Part shown: piece by piece, positions 35,501 through 43,203 of the stretch
Numbering within the stretch: the stretch's first letter is position 1
Layout: the number at the start of each line of letters is the position of its first letter
From: Lachnospiraceae bacterium
GTDB lineage: Bacteria; Bacillota; Clostridia; Lachnospirales; Lachnospiraceae
Direction of reading: 5' to 3'
Length of the DNA: 43,616 nucleotides
Assembly (NCBI GenBank): GCA_022769005.1
Contig: JALEKK010000011.1
Location: 1 to 43,616, forward strand
Made by a program: the position numbers and the translations under genes
The notes under the pieces: model-generated
Told to the model about the DNA's origin: nothing
Databases searched by the model: none
The model's input: only the letters and a program-made list of their open reading frames with translations

Positions 35501-36039
35501 CCGTGGTCCTGCAGCTCCAAAAAAAAGTTTCCTTCACCGAATATATCTCTTAATCTGACAGCTTCTTTTACCGCTTCGTCATACATACCCATGGTGAGAT
35601 TTCTCGGTATTATTCCGGCAAGGCATGCACTTGTGGCAATGATACCCTTGTGGTATTTTTCCAATATTTCATAGTCAACTCTCGGTTTATAGTAAAAGCC
35701 TTCGGTAAATCCTACGGATACTATCTTCATGAGATTTTGATATCCCTCGTTATTTTCCGCAAGCAGAATAAGATGATTATATTTGCTTTCACCCGATTGC
35801 TTTTCTTTGTCAAATCTCGACCCGGGAGACACATATATCTCACATCCTATAATAGGCTTTATTCCGTTTTTCTTCGCGGCCTCATAGAAGTCAACTACGC
35901 CGTACATAACGCCGTGGTCCGTAATCGCCAGCGAATTCATCCCCAGTTCCGCCGCATGTTTTGTAATTTCACTTATCTTGCTTGACCCGTCAAGCAGCGA
36001 ATACTCTGTATGCACATGCAAATGTGTGAAATTCGGCAT
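32545..36039 (-). CDS. dnaE: DNA polymerase III alpha subunit
   Basis: This 1164-residue replicative polymerase starts at the ATG at 36039, which has GGGAGGAG upstream and opens with the PHP-domain motif NFTHLHVHTEYSLLDG. The longer frame has no site and adds an AT-rich N-terminus. The palm has PVGPGRGSAAGSIVSY and the metal-binding PDIDTDF (D405, D407, D409). The finger and tau-binding regions include GIFQLESSGM and SKKKSDVMEKER, and FAKYAFNKSHAACYAVITY. The C-terminal OB fold is in GGMVIAVREIMTKRGDQMCFATVEDKTGSVEVVVFPRI-like sequence. The length is that of DnaE1. No PolC is in the window. Confidence 0.97.
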   Translation of the reverse strand: MPNFTHLHVHTEYSLLDGSSKISEITKHAAELGMNSLAITDHGVMYGVVDFYEAAKKNGIKPIIGCEIYVSPGSRFDKEKQSGESKYNHLILLAENNEGYQNLMKIVSVGFTEGFYYKPRVDYEILEKYHKGIIATSACLAGIIPRNLTMGMYDEAVKEAVRLRDIFGEGNFFLELQDHGIAAQKQVNRQLIKMSDETGIPLVCTNDVHYTYSEDAEAHDILLCIQTQTTVNDENRMRYPGGQYYLKSPEEMAELFDYVPEALENTQKIADRCNVTIEFGVTKLPKFKYPKEFESSWEYINFLCEKGLKLRYGDRLDDGDFKNEVTERLNYELQVIHNMGYVDYFLIVWDYINFAKEHNIPVGPGRGSAAGSIVSYTLFISDIDPIEYNLVFERFLNPERVSMPDIDTDFCYEGRDRVINYVIEKYGSECVSQIVTFGTMAARAVIKDVGRALDMPYAKRDMVAKMIPQTIGITIDKAIELNKDLKELYETDEEVTELIDRARRLEGLPRHASVHASGILICDRPVDDYVPLAVGADNAVVAEFTMTTLERLGLLKMDFLGLRTLTVIRDAVNMIRKKNPDFSIDNINYKDKKVFDYISTGKCEGIFQLESSGMKAFMKELMPRSLEDLIAGISLYRPGPMDFIPQYIKGKNNRGSIVYESEKLEPILSSTYGCIVYQEQVMQIVRDLAGYSWGRSDLVRRAMSKKKSDVMEKERKNFIYGNEEEGVDGCVKRGTDEKTAGKIFDEMIDFAKYAFNKSHAACYAVITYRTAYLKTYYPVEFMAALMTSVIDNTDKVAGYIYSCQQMGIELKLPNVNESGEYFEADNGSINFALNEIKALGRPVIHRIVTERNLNGKYKSMSDFVRRLCSDLNRRSLENLIKAGALDCFEGTRKAKIAVSERMLDNANRQSKDSISGQMSLFDIMSQSDIEDSSFDMRVPDIPEMPLKELLDNEKEVLGIYISGHPLDEYSKLFGRKTTARAVDFAVTEENGDEGVEEKKSKLPEGSVQTIGGMVIAVREIMTKRGDQMCFATVEDKTGSVEVVVFPRIYDKFRRLIHMDAKLIISGKVSIDADSSAKLLAETITDIDEMQREVWVRFANEEAYIKARDKIIGINEHFTGNDCLIVYCEEGKKMLVLSDSVLSSDEYIRQLREMFGEKNVAIRIK

Positions 36040-36343
36040 ATTCTCCTCCCGTATGATTTCATATATGATTTCGTATAATTCAATATAATAAACATATTTT
36101 GTGTAATTAATAATTATAACAATTTTTTTCAATAATAAATATATATTTAATTATATAAAAATATATATTTATAACATTTTAAAAACCCCCTTTTGAAGCG
36201 CAACATTCATGTCTGAAATAAAGCACCGCAATAAGGGGGTTCATAAACATATTTAATTTAAACCGTCACAGAAACGTCTGTATTGATTCAATTGCTAAAG
36301 TAGTCTTAACACCGTAAGAAATTATATTTTACGGCAATTCGAC
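36040..36343. other. intergenic region between ftsH and dnaE
   Basis: About 300 bases without a credible gene. The half near dnaE is extremely AT-rich and should hold the dnaE promoter, but no clear -35/-10 pair stands out. A long-loop hairpin lies at 36184-36241. A short inverted repeat CCGTAA...TTACGG (36312-36334) lies close to the ftsH stop. Confidence 0.6.
36184..36241 (-). terminator. hairpin with 40-base loop and T-tract after ftsH
   Basis: AACCCCCTT (36184-36192) pairs with AAGGGGGTT (36233-36241), leaving a 40-base loop. On the minus strand the 3' arm ends GGGGGTTTTT, as in an intrinsic terminator. It lies about 100 bases after the ftsH stop. The long loop is unusual and may hide a small RNA or a second structure. 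Confidence 0.5.
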
Positions 36344-38464
36344 TTAATTAAGATTATCTGTGTTATTATCAGAATCCGTGCCGTTATCGGATACATTTTC
36401 CTTTTCAAATAATTTGTTCTTTATTGCATCCTCAAGTTCATCAATGGTAACCGAAGGATTTTCCTGACACTTTTTGAAAATATACATAAATTCCTTTCCC
36501 GTAATTGTTTCGTTTCTGAAAAGGAATTCGGCAATAAGGTCAAGAGACGTACGGTTCTCGCTTATAAGGCGCTTTGCATTTTCATAACATTCTTCAAGAA
36601 GAGCTTTGATTTCATTATCTATTTTGGTTTCCGTTGCATCAGATACATTTGAAACGGTTCTTCCTTCAAGATATTGATCCTGAACGGTTTCAAGTCCCAT
36701 AAGGCCGAACTCCTTGCTCATTCCGTATCTTGTAATCATTGCTCTGGCTATCTTCGTCGCCTGTTCTATATCGTTGGAAGCTCCCGTAGTCACTGAAGGG
36801 AATACAAGCTCCTCGGCAGCTCTGCCCGAGAGAATGGTTGTAAGTCTTGCAATAAGTTCATCCTTTGTCATCAGGTATTTTTCTTCTTCCGGAACCTGCA
36901 TTACATAACCCAATGCGCCCATGGTTCTCGGAACGATAGTAATTTTCTGCACCGGTTCCGCATTCTTCTGAAGCGCCGTAACAAGAGCATGTCCCACTTC
37001 ATGATATGCAACAACCCGTTTCTCTTCTTTGCTGAGGATTCTGTCCTTTTTCTCCTTACCGGCAATTACAACTTCCACCGCTTCCCAAAGATCCTTCTGT
37101 GAAATGGCTCTTCTTCCGTGCTGCACGGCTCCTATGGCGGCTTCGTTTATCATATTTGCCAGATCCGAACCTACGGCTCCGCTTGTTGCAAGAGCTATCT
37201 CATGAAGATCGACCGTTTCGTCCAGCTTAACATTTTTGGAATGAACTTTGAGAATATCTTCTCTTCCCTTTAAGTCCGGCTTATCCACTATGATTCTTCT
37301 GTCAAGTCGACCCGGACGAAGAAGAGCTTTATCAAGCACTTCAGGTCTGTTTGTTGCCGCAAGTATAAATAATCCCTTATTGGAATCGAATCCGTCCATC
37401 TCCGCAAGAAGCTGGTTAAGAGTCTGCTCTCTTTCATCATTACCGCCTGATAAACGGCTGTCCCTGCTCTTACCGATAGCATCAATCTCATCTATAAAAA
37501 TAATTGACGGCGCGCTGTTCTTCGCTTCTTTAAATAAGTCCCTTACTCTTGAAGCGCCTACGCCGACGAACATTTCGACAAAATCCGAACCTGATAATGA
37601 GAAGAAAGGAACTCCCGCCTCACCTGCAACAGCCTTTGCAAGCAAAGTTTTACCTGTTCCCGGAGGTCCTACAAGAAGAGCGCCCTTAGGAAGCTTGGCT
37701 CCGATATGAGAATATCTTTCAGGTTTCTTAAGAAAGTCTACAATCTCCTGAAGTGATTCCTTGGCTTCTGCCTGACCGGCAACATCTTTAAATGTAACTC
37801 CCGTCTCATTCTGTTTGTACAGCTTGGCCGGGCTCTTTCCGACTCCCATGATTCCGTTTCTTCCGCCGCCCATTCGTCTGAGAAGAAAACTCATGAAAAT
37901 GACCATGATAACTACCGGAAGGACATATACGAGAAGAGCTTCAAGAATAACATTGGATTTCTCAGGAATATATGCGTTAACGACAACTCCCCGTTCTTTC
38001 ATGAGATTAATAAGCTGAGGATCATTTACGAAACCGGTATAGTAAATTGTGCCGAACAACCCCTTGTTATCGTTGCCGTTGTCGGCTTCCGTGGTCTGAG
38101 TAGGAGCCCATTCCATGGCTGCTGCGGATGTTTGAGAAGTATTATCCGTCTGCTCATTGTTATTATTCTCTTTCAGAGAATCCATATATTTATTATATTC
38201 TTCATCGCTTCTGAGCTTATAAGTTATCCTGTCCGATTCATAATTAACCTCTGAAACCCGTCCGGAGTTTACACTGTTATAGAATTCGGTGTAACTTGTT
38301 TCCTTATATTTAACATTGTCAATAACGCTTCGAATTGAACTGATAATTATAAGTGTAACTATTGCCGCAATAATAAGTGTCACAAAAACTCTCGCTCCGC
38401 CGCGCTTATTATTGTTTTTGCCGTTGTTGTCGCCTTGTGGATTGTTATTATTATAATCGTTCAT
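36344..38464 (-). CDS. ftsH: ATP-dependent membrane zinc metalloprotease FtsH
   Basis: This 706-residue AAA+ protease degrades membrane and cytosolic proteins. The ATG at 38464 has GAGGGGAAG upstream. An Asn/Gly-rich N-terminus is followed by a membrane segment (about 25-46), a periplasm-side domain with an Asn/Thr/Gln-rich stretch, and a second segment (about 175-197). The AAA domain has GPPGTGKT (from 266), GSDFVEMFVGVGASRVRDLF, IIFIDEIDAIG and TNRPEVLDKALLRPGRLDR. The protease site is HEVGH (H488, E489, H492). The second-region-of-homology arginines and the third zinc ligand region SNDIEQATKIARAM are present. The length is slightly above the family's usual 640-660 because of the two low-complexity stretches. 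Confidence 0.97.
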   Translation of the reverse strand: MNDYNNNNPQGDNNGKNNNKRGGARVFVTLIIAAIVTLIIISSIRSVIDNVKYKETSYTEFYNSVNSGRVSEVNYESDRITYKLRSDEEYNKYMDSLKENNNNEQTDNTSQTSAAAMEWAPTQTTEADNGNDNKGLFGTIYYTGFVNDPQLINLMKERGVVVNAYIPEKSNVILEALLVYVLPVVIMVIFMSFLLRRMGGGRNGIMGVGKSPAKLYKQNETGVTFKDVAGQAEAKESLQEIVDFLKKPERYSHIGAKLPKGALLVGPPGTGKTLLAKAVAGEAGVPFFSLSGSDFVEMFVGVGASRVRDLFKEAKNSAPSIIFIDEIDAIGKSRDSRLSGGNDEREQTLNQLLAEMDGFDSNKGLFILAATNRPEVLDKALLRPGRLDRRIIVDKPDLKGREDILKVHSKNVKLDETVDLHEIALATSGAVGSDLANMINEAAIGAVQHGRRAISQKDLWEAVEVVIAGKEKKDRILSKEEKRVVAYHEVGHALVTALQKNAEPVQKITIVPRTMGALGYVMQVPEEEKYLMTKDELIARLTTILSGRAAEELVFPSVTTGASNDIEQATKIARAMITRYGMSKEFGLMGLETVQDQYLEGRTVSNVSDATETKIDNEIKALLEECYENAKRLISENRTSLDLIAEFLFRNETITGKEFMYIFKKCQENPSVTIDELEDAIKNKLFEKENVSDNGTDSDNNTDNLN

Positions 38465-38817
38465 CTTCCCCTCTGTATGAATCGCTGATAAATGCCGCCA
38501 ATATCCCGTAAATAAGGACATCTTGCCGCAAATTGTAAATTAATATACAGATTCCTTTCATTAACATATCGATACTTACAATATCGTTTTTGATAAATAG
38601 ATTTTATAACAGATAATGTTAATAATGTCTATAAAATGAGAATATATATAAATAAAAAATTTCTAAACGAAAATTTCTAAATAAGTAATTGTATATACTC
38701 TATGGAAATTTTAACATATATATACTATAATTGATATTTAAAATATTTGTCGTGACTGCAGATATCAAATATGGACAGATACTGCAATGCAATTCATATT
38801 CATTTAGGAGGTTTTTC
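38465..38817. other. divergent intergenic region ftsH / pyrG
   Basis: About 350 AT-rich bases with no credible gene. It holds the pyrG promoter (38703-38731) and should hold the ftsH promoter, which is not obvious. AAATTTCTAAA occurs twice, at 38657 and 38671, a 14-base spacing. No riboswitch or run of G residues typical of pyrG attenuation was seen near the likely start. Confidence 0.6.
38703..38731 (+). promoter_or_regulatory. pyrG promoter
   Basis: TGGAAA (38703-38708) and a perfect TATAAT (38726-38731) are 17 bases apart. The predicted start near 38738 leaves an 80-base leader before pyrG, which has TTAGGAGG at 38804-38811. Confidence 0.6.
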
Positions 38818-40422
38818 ATGCCGGTAAAATATATTTTTGTAACTGGTGGAGTTGTATCGGGACTTGGTAAGGGTATTACTGCCGCATCAATAGGCAGACT
38901 TCTTAAAGCCCGCGGATTTTCCGTAACAATGCAAAAGTTCGATCCGTATATCAATATCGATCCGGGAACAATGAATCCGATTCAGCATGGTGAAGTATTC
39001 GTAACAGATGACGGCGCCGAAACGGATCTCGATCTCGGACACTATGAAAGATTTATAGATGAAAGCCTTGATAAACGTTCAAACGTAACATCAGGCAAAA
39101 TCTACTGGTCGGTTCTCAGAAAAGAACGCCGCGGTGATTTCGGCGGAGGAACCGTTCAGGTTATTCCTCATATAACCAATGAAATAAAATCCGCCTTTTT
39201 CAGAGACTACGATACCGAAAAAACCAAAATCGCAATTATCGAGGTCGGCGGAACCGTAGGAGACATAGAAAGTCAGCCTTTTATTGAATCCATCAGACAG
39301 TTCCAGCACGAAGTCGGCCGAGAAAATGCAATTATCGTTCATGTAACCCTCGTGCCTTATCTTAAAGCTTCCGGTGAAATGAAAACAAAACCGACGCAGA
39401 TGAGTGTTAAAGAACTTCAAAGCATGGGAATTCAGCCGGATGTGCTCGTATGTCGTACTGAGCTTCCGCTGGAACCGGGTATCAAAGACAAAATTGCATT
39501 GTTCTGTAATCTTGATAAGTCACACGTTCTCGAAAATCTCGATGTGGACATACTTTACGAAGCTCCTCTTGCTCTTGAGAAGGAGCGTATCGCTCAGGTA
39601 GTATGCGAATCACTCAAAATAGATTGTCCCGAACCCGATCTTACCGAGTGGCAGGAAATGTGCACCGCGTGGAAAAATCCGGCAACTTCCGTTAATATAG
39701 CTCTCGTAGGTAAATATGTTCAGCTTCACGATGCTTATTTAAGTGTTGTGGAAGCTCTCAAACACGGCGGTGTTGCAAACAGAGCTGACGTAAATATTAA
39801 GTGGATTGATTCGGAACTGCTTAACGATGATAATGCAGCTGAATTATTAGGCGACTGTTCCGGTATCATTGTTCCCGGCGGATTCGGCGACAGAGGTATC
39901 GACGGCATGCTTTCAGCCATCAAATATGCAAGAGAAAACAAGGTTCCGTACCTTGGAATATGCCTTGGAATGCAGTTGGTTCTCGTAGAATTTGCAAGAG
40001 ATGTTCTCGGACTTACGGATGCCAATTCCATAGAATTCGATCCTAATACAATGCATCCTATTATTCATCTTATGCCGGATCAGGAAGATATAGATGATTT
40101 GGGCGGAACTTTGAGAAAGGGCTCATATCCTTGTGTTCTTCATAAAGGCACCAAGACATATGAAGCATACGGTGAAGAAACAGTACATGAGAGACACAGA
40201 CATCGTTATGAAGTAAATAATGATTACAGGCAGGAACTTACTGCTAACGGATGTGTTCTTTCCGGACTTTCACCTGACGGAAGAATCGTTGAAATGATAG
40301 AGTTAAAGGACCATCCATGGTTCGTTGCGACACAGGCTCATCCTGAACTCAAATCAAGACCTAACAGACCTCATCCTTTATTTAAGGGATTTATAAAGGC
40401 TTCTATAGACGCTAAAAATTAA
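38818..40422 (+). CDS. pyrG: CTP synthase
   Basis: This 534-residue enzyme makes CTP from UTP, ATP and glutamine. The ATG at 38818 follows TTAGGAGG and gives the family N-terminus [21 protein letters not shown]. The synthetase domain has [38 protein letters not shown] and [15 protein letters not shown]. The glutaminase domain has YLGICLGMQ with the nucleophile C382, and [19 protein letters not shown] with the His-Glu pair. The length is standard. It is the only plus-strand gene in the right half and is monocistronic. Confidence 0.98.
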   Translation: MPVKYIFVTGGVVSGLGKGITAASIGRLLKARGFSVTMQKFDPYINIDPGTMNPIQHGEVFVTDDGAETDLDLGHYERFIDESLDKRSNVTSGKIYWSVLRKERRGDFGGGTVQVIPHITNEIKSAFFRDYDTEKTKIAIIEVGGTVGDIESQPFIESIRQFQHEVGRENAIIVHVTLVPYLKASGEMKTKPTQMSVKELQSMGIQPDVLVCRTELPLEPGIKDKIALFCNLDKSHVLENLDVDILYEAPLALEKERIAQVVCESLKIDCPEPDLTEWQEMCTAWKNPATSVNIALVGKYVQLHDAYLSVVEALKHGGVANRADVNIKWIDSELLNDDNAAELLGDCSGIIVPGGFGDRGIDGMLSAIKYARENKVPYLGICLGMQLVLVEFARDVLGLTDANSIEFDPNTMHPIIHLMPDQEDIDDLGGTLRKGSYPCVLHKGTKTYEAYGEETVHERHRHRYEVNNDYRQELTANGCVLSGLSPDGRIVEMIELKDHPWFVATQAHPELKSRPNRPHPLFKGFIKASIDAKN

Positions 40423-40443
40423 TATTACATTTCAGACAAAAAC

Positions 40444-40479
40444 AAAAGGGAGTATGAAGAATCTTTCATACTCCCTTTT
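40444..40479. terminator. bidirectional terminator between pyrG and the decarboxylase gene
   Basis: A perfect 15-bp stem AAAAGGGAGTATGAA / TTCATACTCCCTTTT surrounds a six-base loop. It lies 22 bases after the pyrG stop and serves convergent genes. The A- and T-rich stem ends give a T-tract in both directions. Confidence 0.85.
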
Positions 40480-40587
40480 CAATTCCTTATTCGGATTTCA
40501 AATGTTAAGGATACGGCAAACATTATATACTGCAAATGAGTAAAAATAACTGATGTCCGTATTTCAAATCCGAATTTTCTTTTATAA

Positions 40588-42420
40588 TTATCTTTTAAGC
40601 ACCTTTACACATATCTTCCCACCGTCTCCGGAATCATCGAAAATATAAACGCCAAGCACTTCCAATCCGCGGCAAACCGCCGTTACAATATTGTCAATTC
40701 CTTGATTATTCCATATTTCGCCCGGTATAATTTCAGGTATTCCCGGAGGATAACAGCACACATTTTCACATGCCGTTCTTCCGACAGCATCATTTATGTC
40801 AATTAGTTCGAAATCCCCCCTCAGAAACATATCCGCAGCTGCGGACGGAAGCATTGCCGTACTCTTGCGAACCATTTCATTATGTATTTCCATGTTTTCG
40901 CCGCATCTATATGCATTCATTTTATTATCAATTTCTTCCAGGGCATTGCAGAATCGTTCATAATATTCATCTGTATCTCCGATGCCCGTCATAGCAATCA
41001 CATATCCGCATGAACTCATTTCAAGCTGAATCCTGTATTCCTTCAACAGAATATCATATAAATACTTCCCGTCTGCACAAATGAGGACTATTTTAGACAT
41101 GTCATACCTTTCAAACGAAAGAATTTTTTTATCCCTAATTACTTCAGGAAAATCCTCATTTTCCTGATACGAATTTTCATAATGCGTATTTTCGAAATAC
41201 TTGTTTCCGGAATGTAAATTATCAGAATCCGTTTTTACAGAACACTTATTTTCAGGATATAAATTGACGGAATCTATATTTAGGAAATTGTTATTGTCAA
41301 AATAAATATTTTCCGATTTATTATTTATATCGAACTCATAATCCATTGTACATGTCAACAGTCGTATATTTTTCAAATTCACCAGTCGCCTTCTCATTCT
41401 GACAAGTCTGTCTGTATACTCTTTAAATAATTTTTCACCCTTCTCCTCTATTAGATCAAAACAGGCGCTTATACTTCCCATAAGTAAATATGACGGACTT
41501 GTAGTTTGAAGAAAATTCCAAAAATACTTTACGCGTTCAATATTAAACCTGTATTTATAATTTTCCGTACTTATATTATTCTCTCCGTGAAATCCACAGG
41601 TACTTTCAGAAGTATTATTCTTTGGGATATTTTCCTCCTGTTGAGAAAATAAATCTTTAATCGCAGGGTCTTTAGTCCCATTGACAATACATTCCGGTTT
41701 AATTACTGCATTGTTTACATTGTACGTCTTTTTAAATAACATCAGGGCTGAAGAAGTAAATGCCGGCAAAGTCTTATGTAAACTTGTAATCACAATATCC
41801 GCACCCTTAGTAACGGAGCTTTCCGGAAACAAATTACTAAAAGGAAAATGAGCACCGTGAGCTTCGTCTACAATAAGTACGGCACCGTATCTGTGTGCAA
41901 TATCGGCTATAGCGGAAATGTCCGACACTATCCCCTCATATGTAGGAGATGTAATAACAACAGCTTTAATACCGGGATTGTTAATAAATATATTCTCATC
42001 CATAAAAACGGCATCAACGATACCACACTTTTCATCATATAAATCGGGATAAATAAAAACCGGTTCCAGTTTTCTTGATATTAAAGCATTATAAACCGAG
42101 ATATGACAATTTCTTGATATAAGAACCTTATCCCCTTCTTCACATACCCCTGATACGGAAGCTATCACCCCTGCGGAGCTTCCGTTTACAAGCAGCAAAG
42201 AATCATCAGCACCGTACAGTCTTGCGGCTCTTTCCATTTCATCTCTTAAAATATCATCCGCATTATGAAGGTTGTCAAAACCGTCAATTTCCGTAATATC
42301 CAAAGAATACGGGTTCGGCATGTCAATAAGATTACTGTTTCTTTTTGCCCCCGGCATATGCATAGGTACGTAATTATCGTTTACATACCTTAATAGTCTT
42401 TTGTATAGTGAATCCTTCAT
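40588..42420 (-). CDS. Orn/Lys/Arg decarboxylase-family protein (YaaO-like) with inserted repeats
   Basis: This 610-residue fold-type III-family PLP protein follows the YaaO pattern: HMPGAKRN, DITEIDGFDNLH, LLVNGSSAGVIASV, VITSPTYEGIVSDI, VDEAHGAHF (D185, H188) and the PLP lysine K216 in SLHKTLPAF. The C-terminal domain has YPPGIPEIIPGE. Relatives are about 480 residues. The excess sits in two polar insertions, about 245-290 and 350-415; the second contains 45-bp tandem repeats. The frame is intact and all catalytic motifs are kept. AAGGATGG lies before the ATG. In Bacillus yaaO lies upstream of holB on the same strand, as here. Whether it decarboxylates lysine, arginine or something else is not readable. 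Confidence 0.85.
   Translation of the reverse strand: MKDSLYKRLLRYVNDNYVPMHMPGAKRNSNLIDMPNPYSLDITEIDGFDNLHNADDILRDEMERAARLYGADDSLLLVNGSSAGVIASVSGVCEEGDKVLISRNCHISVYNALISRKLEPVFIYPDLYDEKCGIVDAVFMDENIFINNPGIKAVVITSPTYEGIVSDISAIADIAHRYGAVLIVDEAHGAHFPFSNLFPESSVTKGADIVITSLHKTLPAFTSSALMLFKKTYNVNNAVIKPECIVNGTKDPAIKDLFSQQEENIPKNNTSESTCGFHGENNISTENYKYRFNIERVKYFWNFLQTTSPSYLLMGSISACFDLIEEKGEKLFKEYTDRLVRMRRRLVNLKNIRLLTCTMDYEFDINNKSENIYFDNNNFLNIDSVNLYPENKCSVKTDSDNLHSGNKYFENTHYENSYQENEDFPEVIRDKKILSFERYDMSKIVLICADGKYLYDILLKEYRIQLEMSSCGYVIAMTGIGDTDEYYERFCNALEEIDNKMNAYRCGENMEIHNEMVRKSTAMLPSAAADMFLRGDFELIDINDAVGRTACENVCCYPPGIPEIIPGEIWNNQGIDNIVTAVCRGLEVLGVYIFDDSGDGGKICVKVLKR
41186..41320 (-). repeat. three degenerate 45-bp tandem repeats inside the decarboxylase gene
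   Basis: Units at 41186-41230, 41231-41275 and 41276-41320. The first two agree at 31 of 45 positions, the third less well. They encode 15-residue Asn/Ser/Tyr-rich units such as DSVNLYPENKCSVKT and DSDNLHSGNKYFENT. More decayed copies may flank them. The in-frame length avoids frameshifts. Confidence 0.6.
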
Positions 42421-42534
42421 ATACCATCCTTAAATTATCCGATTAAATATACAATCCATATAATACGCCTTCATACATTTATATGTACCGTATATTTTCA
42501 TTTTGTTATAAAATTTATATACGGGAAATAATAA

Positions 42535-42558
42535 AAGCCACACCTTAAGGTGTGGCTT
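42535..42558 (-). terminator. terminator of the tRNA operon
   Basis: A perfect 12-bp palindrome AAGCCACACCTT / AAGGTGTGGCTT is followed on the minus strand by TTATTATTT after the last T residues of the stem. It lies eight bases after tRNA-Phe. Confidence 0.85.
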
Positions 42559-42566
42559 AAATACAG

Positions 42567-42639
<73 letters not shown>

Positions 42640-42643
42640 ATAG

Positions 42644-42717
42644 TAGCGGGGACAGGATTTGAACCTGTGACCTTCGGGTTATGAGCCCGACGAGCTTCCG
42701 AGCTGCTCCACCCCGCG
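42644..42717 (-). tRNA. initiator tRNA-fMet (CAT)
   Basis: The loop CTCATAA gives anticodon CAT, and the three G-C pairs of the anticodon stem (TCGGG/CCCGA) together with an unpaired first base mark the initiator. The mismatch is C1 with U72, not the usual C1 with A72. No CCA is encoded. Confidence 0.95.
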
Positions 42718-42746
42718 GTATAAAATTAAACAACTTATGTTGTAAG

Positions 42747-42828
<82 letters not shown>

Positions 42829-42835
42829 ATATAAA

Positions 42836-42907
42836 AGCCGACAGTCGGAGTCGAACCAACAACCTATTGATTACAAATCAATTGCTCTGCCATTGAGCCA
42901 TGTCGGC
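42836..42907 (-). tRNA. tRNA-Thr (TGT)
   Basis: The acceptor GCCGACA pairs with TGTCGGC, and the loop TTTGTAA gives anticodon TGT. The discriminator is T and no CCA is encoded. Confidence 0.95.
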
Positions 42908-42914
42908 AAACAAA

Positions 42915-42987
42915 TGGGACCAATAGGGCTCGAACCTATGACCCTCTGCTTGTAAGGCAGATGCTCTCCCAGCTGAGCTATGATCCC
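42915..42987 (-). tRNA. tRNA-Val (TAC)
   Basis: The acceptor GGGATCA pairs with TGGTCCC (one G-T pair), and the loop CTTACAA gives anticodon TAC. No CCA is encoded. Confidence 0.95.
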
Positions 42988-43024
42988 ATATTGCATTATT
43001 ATAATGAAGAGCCGAAGCTCTCAG

Positions 43025-43098
43025 CGACCCGAAAGGGACTCGAACCCTTGACCCCCGCCGTGACAGGGCGGTGCTCTAACCAACTGAGCCACCGGGCC
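43025..43098 (-). tRNA. tRNA-Asp (GTC)
   Basis: The acceptor GGCCCGG pairs with TCGGGTC with wobble pairs, the loop CTGTCAC gives anticodon GTC and the discriminator is G, as expected. No CCA is encoded. It is the first tRNA after the internal promoter. Confidence 0.95.
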
Positions 43099-43131
43099 TT
43101 GTAATTGATTGAAATCAACTCGACAAAAACT

Positions 43132-43160
43132 ATAATAACTAAATTATATAAATTTGTCAA
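43132..43160 (-). promoter_or_regulatory. strong promoter of the tRNA cluster
   Basis: On the minus strand TTGACA (complement of 43155-43160) and TATTAT (complement of 43132-43137) are exactly 17 bases apart in AT-rich DNA. The start would fall near 43125, 27 bases before tRNA-Asp. It lies in the short gap after the 23S gene. Confidence 0.8.
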
Positions 43161-43203
43161 TAAAAGATTGTTCCTTCAAAACTGCATATGATCAACATCA
43201 ATG

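Noticed and set aside
38738-38817. pyrG attenuation by G-run slippage
   Set aside because: No run of G residues occurs near the likely transcription start and no terminator lies in the leader.
41155-41345. Repeats as a CRISPR array
   Set aside because: Units are contiguous, in frame, degenerate and lack unique spacers.
40588-42420. Decarboxylase gene as a frameshifted pseudogene
   Set aside because: The frame is continuous, all catalytic motifs are present and the extra length is explained by in-frame insertions.
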